Source: Acidimangrovimonas sediminis
Lineage (GTDB): Bacteria; Pseudomonadota; Alphaproteobacteria; Rhodobacterales; Rhodobacteraceae
Assembly: GCF_002871005.1 (NCBI RefSeq)
Contig: NZ_PHSN01000017.1
Span: forward strand, 124,001 to 188,000
Direction of reading: 5' to 3'
DNA: 64,000 bases
Shown here in pieces: positions 16,952-27,231 of this stretch. The notes under the pieces were generated by a model that saw nothing but the letters and a program-made list of their open reading frames with translations, did no database searches and was not told the DNA's origin. Positions within the stretch are counted from its first letter, which is position 1. Each line of letters opens with the position of its first letter. Both the position numbers and the translations under genes were made by a program.

Positions 16952-18090
16952 GCGGCGGCGGGCTGAACGGCATCGGCCTCTGCTCGCCGCTGGCGCCGGA
17001 TTACGCGGGCACGCTTGCCGCCTATGCGGCAGGCGAAAAGCGGTTTCGCCGGGACGGCGCGCTGATCGGCCCGGACGGGCGGCCACTGACCCGCGGCGAG
17101 GTTCTGCCCGCCGCCGAGGAGCGCGACCCGTTCCGCCGCCACGCCCGGCTTCTGGCACTGGCGTTCGAGGATCTCGACGCGCAGCTCGGCGGTCAATCCG
17201 GCGGCCAACAGGGGGGCCAGCAAGGTGGTGGCCTTGCCCCGAGGTTGCCGGTGTGGCTGTTCCTGCCGTCGTGGCTGGCCTCCGGGCCCCGCGCCGCGCG
17301 GGTCGAGCGGGAATGGCGGGCGCTGGCGCAGGTCGCGCCCGGCCCGATCCATGCCGCGCGCGAACCGGCCGAGGGCTGGCTTGCCGCGCTGGCCCGGGCC
17401 TGCCGCGGCGCCGGGGCCCAGACCCCGCCGGAATTTCTGGTGGCGATCGCCGACAGCGCGCTCTACGCTGAGGTGCTGGACGCGATGGCGGCGCGGGGGC
17501 GGCTTCTGTCGCGCGGCCAGCCGCACGGCCTGATCCCCTCGGAGGCGGCGGTGATCGTGCGGGTCACCACGCCGGACCGGGCGCGCGCGCCGCGCGGCGT
17601 GGGCCTGATCGGCTCGCTGCGCACCGGGCACGAGGACGACCGCCCCGAGGCGCCTGCGGGCCTTTTGGGCCGGGTGCTCCGCGGCCTCTGGGCGGGGCTG
17701 CCGCCCGGCGACGCGGTCGACCGGCTGATGATCGACCTCGACGGCGAACGCTGGCGGGCGGAAGAGGCGGCGCACGTGCTGTCGTCGCATTCCGACCGCC
17801 TGCCCGAAGCGTTGCTGGCCGGGTTCGAGACGCCGCCGCTGACGCTGGGCCATTGCGGCGTCGCGGGGCCGGCCTTGATGCTGGCGCTGGCGCTGGGGGA
17901 TGGCCCTGCCGGCGCCCCCCCGGACGTCATGGCGAACGGCACCGGGGTCGAGCGGACGCGGATCTCGGTCAGCCACCGCGGCGGGGCACGGCTGGTGGCG
18001 CAGGTCGCGCGCGCGCTGCCGCCCCGCGCGACCAGATCCCACGCCGCCGCCCCGCAGGCGGATCCGGCCCCCGAGGAGACGCGGACATGA
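16948..18090 (+). CDS. Ketosynthase-like (thiolase-fold) protein of the VgrG island
   Basis: A 380-residue protein whose opening, NGIGLCSPLAPDYAGTLAAYAAGEKRF, and C-terminal LTLGHCGVAGPALMLALALG resemble the start and the MTGH-x(n)-GAAG end of beta-ketoacyl synthases. The catalytic Cys and one active-site His are not obvious, so it is probably a non-catalytic thiolase-fold homologue; such proteins are annotated beside DUF2169 and DUF4150 genes in some T6SS clusters. Residues about 80-96 carry a Gly/Gln-rich tract (GGQSGGQQGGQQGGG) that looks like a local expansion. It is coupled on both sides by 4-bp ATGA overlaps. The call is moderate: sequence resemblance is partial. Confidence 0.55.
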   Translation: MSGGGLNGIGLCSPLAPDYAGTLAAYAAGEKRFRRDGALIGPDGRPLTRGEVLPAAEERDPFRRHARLLALAFEDLDAQLGGQSGGQQGGQQGGGLAPRLPVWLFLPSWLASGPRAARVEREWRALAQVAPGPIHAAREPAEGWLAALARACRGAGAQTPPEFLVAIADSALYAEVLDAMAARGRLLSRGQPHGLIPSEAAVIVRVTTPDRARAPRGVGLIGSLRTGHEDDRPEAPAGLLGRVLRGLWAGLPPGDAVDRLMIDLDGERWRAEEAAHVLSSHSDRLPEALLAGFETPPLTLGHCGVAGPALMLALALGDGPAGAPPDVMANGTGVERTRISVSHRGGARLVAQVARALPPRATRSHAAAPQADPAPEETRT

Positions 18091-19040
18091 GCGAAACCGT
18101 CGGCATCAACGGCCTCAGCCTCGTGCACAAGCATTCCTCGGGGCTGGTGCGCGCCACCCTGCCCGATGTCTGCCGCTCTCCCGGCTACCCGGTGCCGTGG
18201 CCCAACATCGCCTTCGCCCGCGACCTCGCCAAGGGCACGACCACGGTGAAAAGCCACCGCGGCGCGATGTGCGGCATCAAGGGGTCGGAATTCTCGGTCT
18301 CGATCGCCGACGAACCCGGCACCGGCGGCGGCGTCAAGAGCGGTGTGAACATGCACCGCGCGACCTTCCTGAGTTGGTCGCCCAACGTCTTTCTCGAGGG
18401 CAAGCCAGCAACCCGGCTGACCGACCGGATGCTGATGAACAAGGGCAACACGATCTCGGCCGGGGGCTATTTCACCGGACCAGTCGCCGGCGCCAGCCGT
18501 CCCACGCTCGACCTTCTGTGCGAGATCGCCTGCACCTGCCTTGCCGCGGGGCAGAAGCAGACCTGCGTCGACCAGGCGGTGAAGGCATTGCCCAAGATCC
18601 CGAGCGACGGGCTTTATTCCGAAATCACCTTCGACCGTGCGGGCCAGATGTACCGCCATCCGGACGGCACCCCCATGACCCGCTACGGCGTGCCCGGGTC
18701 GCGCCTCGACATCACCCGGGTGAGCGGCGGGCAACCCGACGAGTTCGTCGAGATGAAATTTCCGGGGGATCGCCTTCGGGGCACTCAGAAGCGGCGGTAT
18801 GACCAGATTGCGCGCCTCAACGGAAAGACCCTGCAATTGATGACCATCCCGCAGGATTGCAACGATTGCGAAGGGCAACGCCAACCGCAGGAGGAACCGC
18901 AGGACGCGCCGGTCGACCTGCCGCATCCCGACACCACCACGACCGCGGCAGGGGCGTTGGTGGTGCTTGGGCTGATCGGCATTGCCGCCTGCGCGCTTGC
19001 CACCGAAGGGGCCTGCCTGGTGCTGGCTCCGGCATTGTGA
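18087..19040 (+). CDS. DUF4150 PAAR-like protein with C-terminal PD-(D/E)XK nuclease-like domain (candidate T6SS effector)
   Basis: A 317-residue protein. Residues 1-140 form a DUF4150 PAAR-like domain that caps the VgrG spike (LPDVCRSPGYPVPWPNIAFARDL, a run of Thr/Lys contacts, and SPNVFLEGKPATRLTDRMLMNKGN). Residues about 170-262 look like a restriction-nuclease fold of the VRR-NUC type: Asp208 in GSRLDIT, Glu222 and Lys224 in FVEMKFPG, and Gln234/Tyr238 in the following helix. The C-terminus (about 285-317) is hydrophobic and could be a membrane-crossing segment. The protein is the likely effector of the island, attacking DNA or RNA. It overlaps the preceding gene by ATGA and is followed by a DUF3396-type immunity gene. 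Confidence 0.75.
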   Translation: MSETVGINGLSLVHKHSSGLVRATLPDVCRSPGYPVPWPNIAFARDLAKGTTTVKSHRGAMCGIKGSEFSVSIADEPGTGGGVKSGVNMHRATFLSWSPNVFLEGKPATRLTDRMLMNKGNTISAGGYFTGPVAGASRPTLDLLCEIACTCLAAGQKQTCVDQAVKALPKIPSDGLYSEITFDRAGQMYRHPDGTPMTRYGVPGSRLDITRVSGGQPDEFVEMKFPGDRLRGTQKRRYDQIARLNGKTLQLMTIPQDCNDCEGQRQPQEEPQDAPVDLPHPDTTTTAAGALVVLGLIGIAACALATEGACLVLAPAL

Positions 19041-19077
19041 CATCGGAAAGACGCCGGATAGCGGACGAGGCCAGAGA

Positions 19078-20073
19078 ATGGACAGCGAGAAACTGAAACA
19101 GTTCCAGCAACTCGACGCGGCCGAGATCCGCTGGCGCGACGGGCGGCTGTCGGCACGGCTGGTGTTCAAGCTCGTGCTGTTCTTCGAGGGCGGCGGCACG
19201 GTCGAGGGCCAGTTGCGCGCGCTCGACACGCTCGCCAGTCTCGGCGAGGAGGTCGGCGAGCACCTCACCCACATGCAGACGGCGGGCACGGATCCGCGGA
19301 TCGTACCCTACGACGCGGCGCTGTTCCGAAACCAGTCCGGGCGGAATATCCGTACGCAGGGGGCGGCCGATGGCGATCCCGGCGACCTGGACCTTCTGTT
19401 CAACGGCGCCCCTTTCGCCACGCCGAATGGCGGCGTGACGCAATGGGGCGGCAGCGTCCTTGCCAGCGGCCCGCTCCTGAGCGTCAGCGCGGATCTGTCG
19501 GTGCTTGAGTTCTCGACCGCGATTTCCTGGGACGCCCGGGAGGACTTTTCGCGCCAGCGTCAGCGGGTTCTCTCCGCGGCGGCGACGCTAAGGCCATTGC
19601 ACGGCCTTGCCGGGCTGGGGGTTCAGTTCGACCGGATGATGGATAGTGCGTCCGATCACGCCGCGAGCATTCCGATCGTGAAGCGGTTCCCGGGCATTCA
19701 TTGCGGCATGGACACGCAATTCGGAAGCGAGATCGGCCTGCGCCGCCCCCGCGCCGACCGCTATTTCTCGGTCAACTGGCTGACGGTGCTCTGTGACGAC
19801 ATGCTGGCAGAGGTCGGCGGGGCCGGTGCGCTTGCCGCGACGCTGGGCCCCGATCTGCCGGTGCACCGGTACGACGGCGGCGCGGTGCTCCAGGCGGGTC
19901 CCTATCCGCAGCCCGGCGATGTGAACCGCGGGCTGATCCCCGCCGAATACCGCGCCGTCAGCGCCGCGACCCGGGCGCTTAGGTTCGAGGAGTACAAGCT
20001 TGGCGTGCTGACGGTCGAACCGCCCCTCGACGGCCTTGACGAGACCCTGGCCTGGATCCGGCGCTTCGACTGA
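19078..20073 (+). CDS. DUF3396-type (type VI immunity family) protein
   Basis: A 331-residue protein placed 37 bp after the putative nuclease effector gene. It matches the DUF3396/type VI immunity family: an N-terminal helical part, GIHCGMDTQFGSEIG, FSVNWLTVLCDDMLAEVGG, and the conserved end, DGGAVLQAGPYPQPGDVNRG followed by LIPAEYRAVSAATRALR. Length and motif order fit the family. The family is linked to VgrG and DUF4150 effectors, so it probably neutralises the nuclease in the producing cell. No signal peptide or membrane segment is seen, which fits a cytoplasmic target. The gene ends the VgrG island, 57 bp from the convergent kinase gene. Confidence 0.78.
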   Translation: MDSEKLKQFQQLDAAEIRWRDGRLSARLVFKLVLFFEGGGTVEGQLRALDTLASLGEEVGEHLTHMQTAGTDPRIVPYDAALFRNQSGRNIRTQGAADGDPGDLDLLFNGAPFATPNGGVTQWGGSVLASGPLLSVSADLSVLEFSTAISWDAREDFSRQRQRVLSAAATLRPLHGLAGLGVQFDRMMDSASDHAASIPIVKRFPGIHCGMDTQFGSEIGLRRPRADRYFSVNWLTVLCDDMLAEVGGAGALAATLGPDLPVHRYDGGAVLQAGPYPQPGDVNRGLIPAEYRAVSAATRALRFEEYKLGVLTVEPPLDGLDETLAWIRRFD

Positions 20074-20130
20074 GGCGCCGGGCGGAGTTCACTGGCTGGG
20101 ACCTGTGGCTGGGCCCTGTACCCGGGCCGG

Positions 20131-22590
20131 TCAGTGCGGGGCGCCCCCCATCAGGTCGTCGACCAGAAGCTCGATCTGCGAGAAGCTCAGCGGTTTCTCG
20201 ACCGCCAGGTTCGCACCCGCCACCTCGAGGCTTTCGCATTCGTTGCCCAGCGTCGAGGCGGTGATGCCGATGATCGGCACCTTCGCGTCGATCTGCCTGA
20301 TCTGCACGATCAGTTCGCTGCCCGTCATGCCCGGCAACAGGTGATCGACGAGGACGAGGTCGGGGCGCGTCCTGCGGAACATGTCCAGCGCCTCGGCCCC
20401 GGTCTCCGACCAGTCGACGGTCGAGATCAGCCGCCGCAACCGGTTCGCGGTCAGCTCTCCCACAAGCTTGTTGTCCTCGACCAGCAATACCCGTCGATCG
20501 GTGTACCTGACGCCTTCCGCCGCTTCCATGTCCCTGCCTCCCTGCTCTTGCGTGTCGGTGGAGATGACCCGGGCCGGATGTGTCACGCCGAAACGCGTTC
20601 CCGTGTCGCCTGTCTCTTCGATGCGTATCTCGCCGCCCATCAGCGACAGTGCCTTGTGCGCGGCGTAAAGCCCCAGCCCTGCCGCGCCGTGCGTTCCCAG
20701 CCCTTCCTGGCCGGAGGCGGTGAAGGGTTCGAACAAGGTATCCACGATCGCGGGCGGGATCCCCCGTCCGTTGTCCTGGATGAACCACGAGACCGTCGCC
20801 GCCTGCCCGTCGCTCAGCGTCACGAACGCGCCGAGGACGATCTCGGTCCCATGCGAGTGGACGATCGCGTTGTGAAGGATCTTCGACAGCGCGATCGTCA
20901 CCCGCGCCGGATCCCCCTGGAGCAGCAGGTTGGACCGTTGCGACATCTCCAGACGGATGGTGATGCCCTGCGCCGCCGCCGAGGCGCTGAACGCCTCGAG
21001 CAGGTGCAGGCTCAGTTCCTGCAGGGTGAAGACGTTCAGCCCGCGCATCGTGTCATCGGTGACCCGAAGGTCGTTGAGGATGCCCAGAAGGCGGTTGAGC
21101 GTGGTCTCGAAGCTCAGCTCGACCTCCTGCCACTCGCCGCCTGATTTCAGCTCGTCCACCAGCATGGACAGGACGGTGACCGGGGTGCGCATCTCGTGCG
21201 AGGCGACCGACAGAAGCCGCTCCTCGCGCACCATCGCCCGGGCCAGCCGGGTTTCGCAATCCTCCAGCCGTGCGGCGAGGTCCATGTCGCGGCTCTGGCC
21301 GCGGAAGGCCACCCAGGCCCCGCCCGGAAAGCGCGAGATGACCGCCGCCGTCGCGGTGCGCACGCCCAGCTCGGGCAGCGCGACGTTCAGCGTCGGCGCC
21401 TCCTTCGCCTCGCCCTGTCCCTCGGCTCCGGTCTCCCCTGCCGGCCCGGTACTGCGGCCGGCGACATAGGTCAGGAAATCCATCAGGCGTCGGTGGTCGG
21501 TCGGCGCAAAGAAGTCGGCGAAGGGCACGGTCAGGCTTTCCTGCGACGGCGCGCGCGGAAAGACCACGGTCCGGGCATCAACCTCGATCCGCGTCAGCCA
21601 GGCCTGCGACAGATCCTGAAACCTGTTCACCATATGGGCGATGCTGTCGGCATCCGAGCGCCAGAGCGAGGGCCGGAGCGAAAGGCTTATCGTGGTGAAG
21701 AAGATCAGTATCTTGCCAAGCTTCATCGCGATGTCGTGGCCCAGCCCGTGGCGTGCGGCAAAACCGCTGAGCCCGGCGCCGAACAGCGTGGACAGAAGCG
21801 CCACCACCACGAGGGCCGACCGCTCGACCCCGACCAGCAGCAGAAGCGGCAGCATCCCGAGGGTCAGGACCACGGCGATTGCCAGCTCCGACCAGCGCGG
21901 CAGAACCTCTGCCTGGCAGAGGGTGTAGAGAACGAGCGCGATCACCCCGGTGGCAACTGCGATCGCCAGCGTCCGCGTCCGGCTTTCGGGGCTGACCGTG
22001 AGACAGCGCATGCCGACGCAGAAGAAATGCGCCAGCACCAGAAGATGGAGCGCGTTCATCTCGGCGGAAAGCGCCCAGAGGAAATCCACCTCCCGGTCGC
22101 CGGCAAGCACCTCGCCCAGCTGCACCAGCACCACGAGGACCACAAGGAACTGCCAACGCGCGGCGAAGGCGGCGGTGCTGACCCGGTCTCCCAGCCGACC
22201 CAGCGACGGCAGCCAGCGGTCAAGCTCGATCAGCGGGAAGGCGGCGGCGAGGCCGATCAGGTAGAAGTAGATCAGCGGCAGGGGATGCAGCAGAAGCGGC
22301 TGGCGCAGGTCGACATACATCACGAAGAGCGCACCCAGCGGCAGGGCGAGGTAAAGCTGCCAGCCTTTCCCCACCTGCGAACGCCGCGCGCCGAAGGTGA
22401 TCATCCCCACCGCAAGCCCGAGATAAAGCGTCGTGTCGCTGGGGACCAGCCAGGCCATCGGGGTCAGGCAGCCCAGCACCAGGGCAAAGACCGTGGCAAA
22501 GGCGGGGAAGCTTCCGGGGTCGGGCGGAGTCCGCCGGGTCTTTGCCCCGGTCGCGCGGGTTGTCTTCCAGAAACTGCCGATGCCGGTCAT
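20131..22590 (-). CDS. Membrane hybrid histidine kinase at the end of the tad operon
   Basis: An 819-residue sensor kinase. About nine or ten hydrophobic helices fill residues 25-300, then a cytoplasmic linker leads to the HisKA phosphoacceptor His465 (LLSVASHEMRTPV) and an HATPase domain with the N box (ILHNAIVHS), G1 box (DNGRGIPP) and G2 box (GLGLYAAHKAL). A receiver domain closes the protein (residues about 705-819, VLLVEDNKLV, phospho-Asp749 in LVLVDHLLPGM, Lys in VEKPLSF). The ATG at 22590 follows GGGAGGAAGG. It is 14 bp after tadC, so it is co-transcribed with the pilus genes; it may sense a surface or envelope signal and feed the phosphorelay encoded at 46-49 kb. An integral tad-linked kinase with REC is not part of the usual tad core. 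Confidence 0.9.
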   Translation of the reverse strand: MTGIGSFWKTTRATGAKTRRTPPDPGSFPAFATVFALVLGCLTPMAWLVPSDTTLYLGLAVGMITFGARRSQVGKGWQLYLALPLGALFVMYVDLRQPLLLHPLPLIYFYLIGLAAAFPLIELDRWLPSLGRLGDRVSTAAFAARWQFLVVLVVLVQLGEVLAGDREVDFLWALSAEMNALHLLVLAHFFCVGMRCLTVSPESRTRTLAIAVATGVIALVLYTLCQAEVLPRWSELAIAVVLTLGMLPLLLLVGVERSALVVVALLSTLFGAGLSGFAARHGLGHDIAMKLGKILIFFTTISLSLRPSLWRSDADSIAHMVNRFQDLSQAWLTRIEVDARTVVFPRAPSQESLTVPFADFFAPTDHRRLMDFLTYVAGRSTGPAGETGAEGQGEAKEAPTLNVALPELGVRTATAAVISRFPGGAWVAFRGQSRDMDLAARLEDCETRLARAMVREERLLSVASHEMRTPVTVLSMLVDELKSGGEWQEVELSFETTLNRLLGILNDLRVTDDTMRGLNVFTLQELSLHLLEAFSASAAAQGITIRLEMSQRSNLLLQGDPARVTIALSKILHNAIVHSHGTEIVLGAFVTLSDGQAATVSWFIQDNGRGIPPAIVDTLFEPFTASGQEGLGTHGAAGLGLYAAHKALSLMGGEIRIEETGDTGTRFGVTHPARVISTDTQEQGGRDMEAAEGVRYTDRRVLLVEDNKLVGELTANRLRRLISTVDWSETGAEALDMFRRTRPDLVLVDHLLPGMTGSELIVQIRQIDAKVPIIGITASTLGNECESLEVAGANLAVEKPLSFSQIELLVDDLMGGAPH

Positions 22591-22604
22591 TGCCTTCCTC
22601 CCGC

Positions 22605-23492
22605 TCACAGGACGGACGCGATGCGCAGGAGGGCCGGTGTCAGCAGCAGAAGCAGCAGCGGCGGAACGGTGAAGACCATCGTCCCCAACGTCATCTTCGT
22701 CGACAGCACGTTGACGCGCTCCTCGATCTTGCGGACCCTGCGGTCGCGAAGATCCTCGGAAAAGGCGCGCAGCGACGGCACGATCGGGGTGCCCAGCCGT
22801 ACAGATTGCACCACGGTCGACGCGAGCAGCCGCAGATCGTCGTTCCCGGTTTCCTGCGCGATCCGCAGCAAGGCGGAATCGCGGTCGAGCCCGGCCGCGA
22901 TGGCCTGGCTTGCCCAGGCGAAATGGGCCGCAAGCTCGGGGTGGACGCCCGCCAGCTCGCGCGAGATGCGGCGGAACGCGAGGTCCAGCGACTGCCCCGC
23001 CTCGACGCAGATCTGCATCAGGTCCAGCGCGTCCGGCACCGCCTTCTCGATCCGCTGGTGATAGAGACGCACCCGGCGGCGCACGACGTAGCCCGGCAGC
23101 AGATACCCCAGGGCGAAGGCCGTGACGCAGAGGCTGAACGTCCCTGCGTCGAGCTGCCGGGCCAGGGCCGGCACCCAGAGCACGAGCGCAAGCACGAGCA
23201 GAGCAACCGCGAAGCCGACCGCGACCTTGATGGCGCCGAACGCGGCAGGCGCCGCGGGATGGGCGAAACCGGCCTGCGCAAGCGTGCGACGCAGCTCCCC
23301 CGTGTCGTCCAGCTGGGCCTCAGGGACCAGCGCGGCGGGGACCAGCGCGGTGGGGGCCGACTCGCGCTCTGCCAGCCGGGCGTCCTCGGCGTCGTCGGGG
23401 TCTTCGGACACCCTGAGCAGCGTGATCATAAGCCCCGCCAGGAACAGGCCCCCTCCGGCCATCAGGACGAGCGCAAGCGTGACGCTGATCAT
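22605..23492 (-). CDS. tadC: Tad pilus inner-membrane platform protein TadC
   Basis: A 295-residue GspF-family protein with an N-terminal helix, further helices near 105-145 and a C-terminal pair, and the family-typical RRVRLYHQRIEKAVPDALDLM segment. With TadB it forms the inner-membrane platform of the Flp/Tad type IVc pilus. It starts 29 bp after tadB and is followed by the histidine kinase. The order tadZ-tadA-tadB-tadC is as in other tad loci. Confidence 0.93.
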   Translation of the reverse strand: MISVTLALVLMAGGGLFLAGLMITLLRVSEDPDDAEDARLAERESAPTALVPAALVPEAQLDDTGELRRTLAQAGFAHPAAPAAFGAIKVAVGFAVALLVLALVLWVPALARQLDAGTFSLCVTAFALGYLLPGYVVRRRVRLYHQRIEKAVPDALDLMQICVEAGQSLDLAFRRISRELAGVHPELAAHFAWASQAIAAGLDRDSALLRIAQETGNDDLRLLASTVVQSVRLGTPIVPSLRAFSEDLRDRRVRKIEERVNVLSTKMTLGTMVFTVPPLLLLLLTPALLRIASVL

Positions 23493-23521
23493 TGCCTATC
23501 CTCTTCCCCCCGGTGCGGAAA

Positions 23522-24492
23522 TCACTCGAACTGCACGAGGCGGTTCATGAAAACGATGTTGAGCCCCAGCATCAGCCCGCCCCCGATCGCCATCGGCATC
23601 AGATACGGGCTGTTCTGAAGGTTTGAAAAATAATCCGGGTTTATCAGCATGATCCCGACGACCGCCGCGATCGGGAAAAACGACAGGAAGCGGCCCGACC
23701 ACTTCGCCTCGGAGGTCATGGCGTCGATCTTGCGGCGGAGCTGGATGCGCTCGCGCGTCAGGCGCGAGAGCCGCTCCACCACCTCGACGAGGTTGCCGCC
23801 GGTCTCGGCCTGAATCGCGACGGCGGCGGCGAAGAACCGCAGGCTCATGCTGTCGCAGCGCGTGGCCAGTTCGTGCAGGGCGGCCGGCATCTCCTTGCCG
23901 TAGTTGATCTGGTCGGCGGTCGCGAGGAATTCGCGCGCGATAGAGCCGGTCAGGTCGTGCCCGACCATGCGCAGCGCGGCGCTGACCGGCATGCCGATCT
24001 TGAGACAGCGCGAGATGATGTCCAGCGCCTCGGGCAGGTGCATGTCGATCTGCGTCCGGCGGCGGCGGTCGTGCAGCCGGATCCAGAAGAACAACCCGGC
24101 GCCGACGATCAGCAGCGTCAGCAGCCCGGTCCAGATCAGCGGCAGGCCCAGCAGCCGCATGAGGGCAAAGCCGACCCCCAGTACCGCGCACCCCAGCCCG
24201 GGCCAGAACAGTCGCGGCAGGTCGGCGCGGAACGCCTGCACCGCGTCGGGCAGCAGCCCCGTGAGGCTGCGCATCAGCCCGCCCCGCTCGGCCGGGATCA
24301 GCAGGCCCATCTGCGGGCCCTCCACCCCGGCGGGGGCCTCGGTTCCGGCCTCCACCTCGACCTCTCCGGCGTAGCGCGCCGCGATGCGGTCGCGCTGCCG
24401 CGTGATCGCCCCGACGACATAGAGAACGATCGCCCCCGAGAGCAACGCCACGCCCGCCGCGGCCATGATCATGAAGAGCACCGCCAGCCCCA

Positions 24493-24493
<1 letters not shown>
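23522..24493 (-). CDS. tadB: Tad pilus inner-membrane platform protein TadB
   Basis: A 323-residue GspF-domain protein. It has an N-terminal helix, a second pair near 95-145 and a C-terminal helix, and the motif LPEALDIISRCLKIGMPVSAAL followed by FFAAAVAIQAETGGNLVEVVERLSRL, typical of TadB. It pairs with TadC to form the pilus platform on which the TadA ATPase acts. Its start overlaps the tadA stop by one base (TGATG). Confidence 0.94.
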
Positions 24494-25882
<1,389 letters not shown>

Positions 25883-25896
<14 letters not shown>

Positions 25897-27223
25897 GTTT
25901 GCCTCCTTTCGAACCTGCTGCGGCGGGGGCGTCGACGCCGCGCGCCAGATCCCGCGCCATGGAGCGGATCTCGCGGGCGAAGACGTTGCCGGCGCAATGC
26001 CGGCCCAGAAGCACGCCGGTATCGGCGGCCTCGGCAACCTCGGCGCCGCCATCGGTCAACACCGCCTCGAACCGGCCATGCAGGCCGCGCTCGAAACTGT
26101 CGCGCCGGAAGGACCAGTCCCGCCCCCGGCGCGACGGCGCACGGTTGAGGACATGACTGACCCGCCCCTTGGGCAGGTCGATGCGATTGAATATCCCCGA
26201 AAGGTAGCGCGTGTTGCGCGCGGCGCGCAAGTCCAGCTGGCTGACGCAGAGGATCCGGTCGGCGACCGCATACGCGCGTTCGGACCAGTCCAGAACCACG
26301 GGCGGCATGTCGATCACCACCAGCGGCGCCACGCCGTGGGCGAACCCCAGAAGCCGTTCGAACCCCTCGGGATCGAGGGCATCCATCGGCAGCACCTCCG
26401 CCGGGGCGGCAAAGACCTGAAGCCCCTCGCCCGCCGGTTGCAGGCAGGCGCGGAACGCCTCGGCATCCAGCCGGCCAAGGCTGCGGTAGGCATCGGTCAG
26501 GCGGGAATTCGGCGGCAGGCTCAGGTATTCCGCGACCGCGCCGAACTGAAGGTTGAGGTCCAGCAGGCAGACTTCCGTGGCCGGCCCCGAGGGCTGCCGC
26601 CGCGCGGCGATCTCGGCGGAAAGGTTGAGGGCAAGGGTCGTCGCCCCCGCACCGCCGCAGGTGCCCTGCACGACGATGGTGCGGATGCCCCCCGGCGGCG
26701 GCGCCCGCTCCGGCGGCGGTGGCGCCGGGTCCTCGCGCCCCAGCAGACGCTGAAGGAGAACGCCCATGCCGGCGCGCCCTGCCCCGGGAACGGCCGCCGG
26801 CGCTGCACCCTCGCCCGTGTCCGGCCCCGCCTCGGCCGCGCGCGCGGCGGCCTCCAGCGCCTCGGGCCCGCCCTCGGGGAACGGCGGCCCGTAGAGCAAC
26901 CGCGCGCGACCCGGCAGTTGCGCGGGCGCGTCGCTGCCCTCCGGCATCACGAGGTAGACCATGTCGCAGATCTCGCAGGCCCGCGTCAGCACTGCCCGCG
27001 TCATGTCGCAGGACCGGCCGCCGGCGGTCGCCTCGCCGATCGGGGCGACGAGAATGATGTCGAAGCTTCGGCTGCCGTTCTGCCCGAGAACCGCGAGCGC
27101 CTCGTTCAGTTGGAGATCCGTCCGGTGCGCCACGTCGCGGAGGTTCACGACCAGCGCCGCCAGCCTGAGAACCGAATCCAGGCCTTCCGAAACCGTACAG
27201 ATCCTGAGTGCCTCTTCCGCCAC
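25883..27223 (-). CDS. tadZ: Tad localisation ATPase-like protein TadZ (CpaE)
   Basis: A 446-residue protein from a GTG at 27223 (AGGA six bases before). The N-terminal 140 residues form a receiver-like region (FDIILVAPIGEATAGG), and residues about 185-430 a ParA/MinD-type ATPase with a deviant Walker A (VQGTCGGAGATTLALNLS), a Walker A' (VCLLDLNLQFGAV) and Walker B (VVIDMPP). TadZ/CpaE marks the pilus assembly site at the cell pole. The longer ATG start at 27292 would overlap cpaB by 61 bp. There is a Pro-rich linker between the halves. It lies between cpaB and tadA as expected. Confidence 0.9.
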
Positions 27224-27231
27224 CTGTGTTC

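Noticed and set aside
11181-20073. Prophage remnant around vgrG
   Set aside because: No capsid, terminase, integrase or lysis gene; DUF2169, DUF4150 and DUF3396 context is that of type VI secretion.
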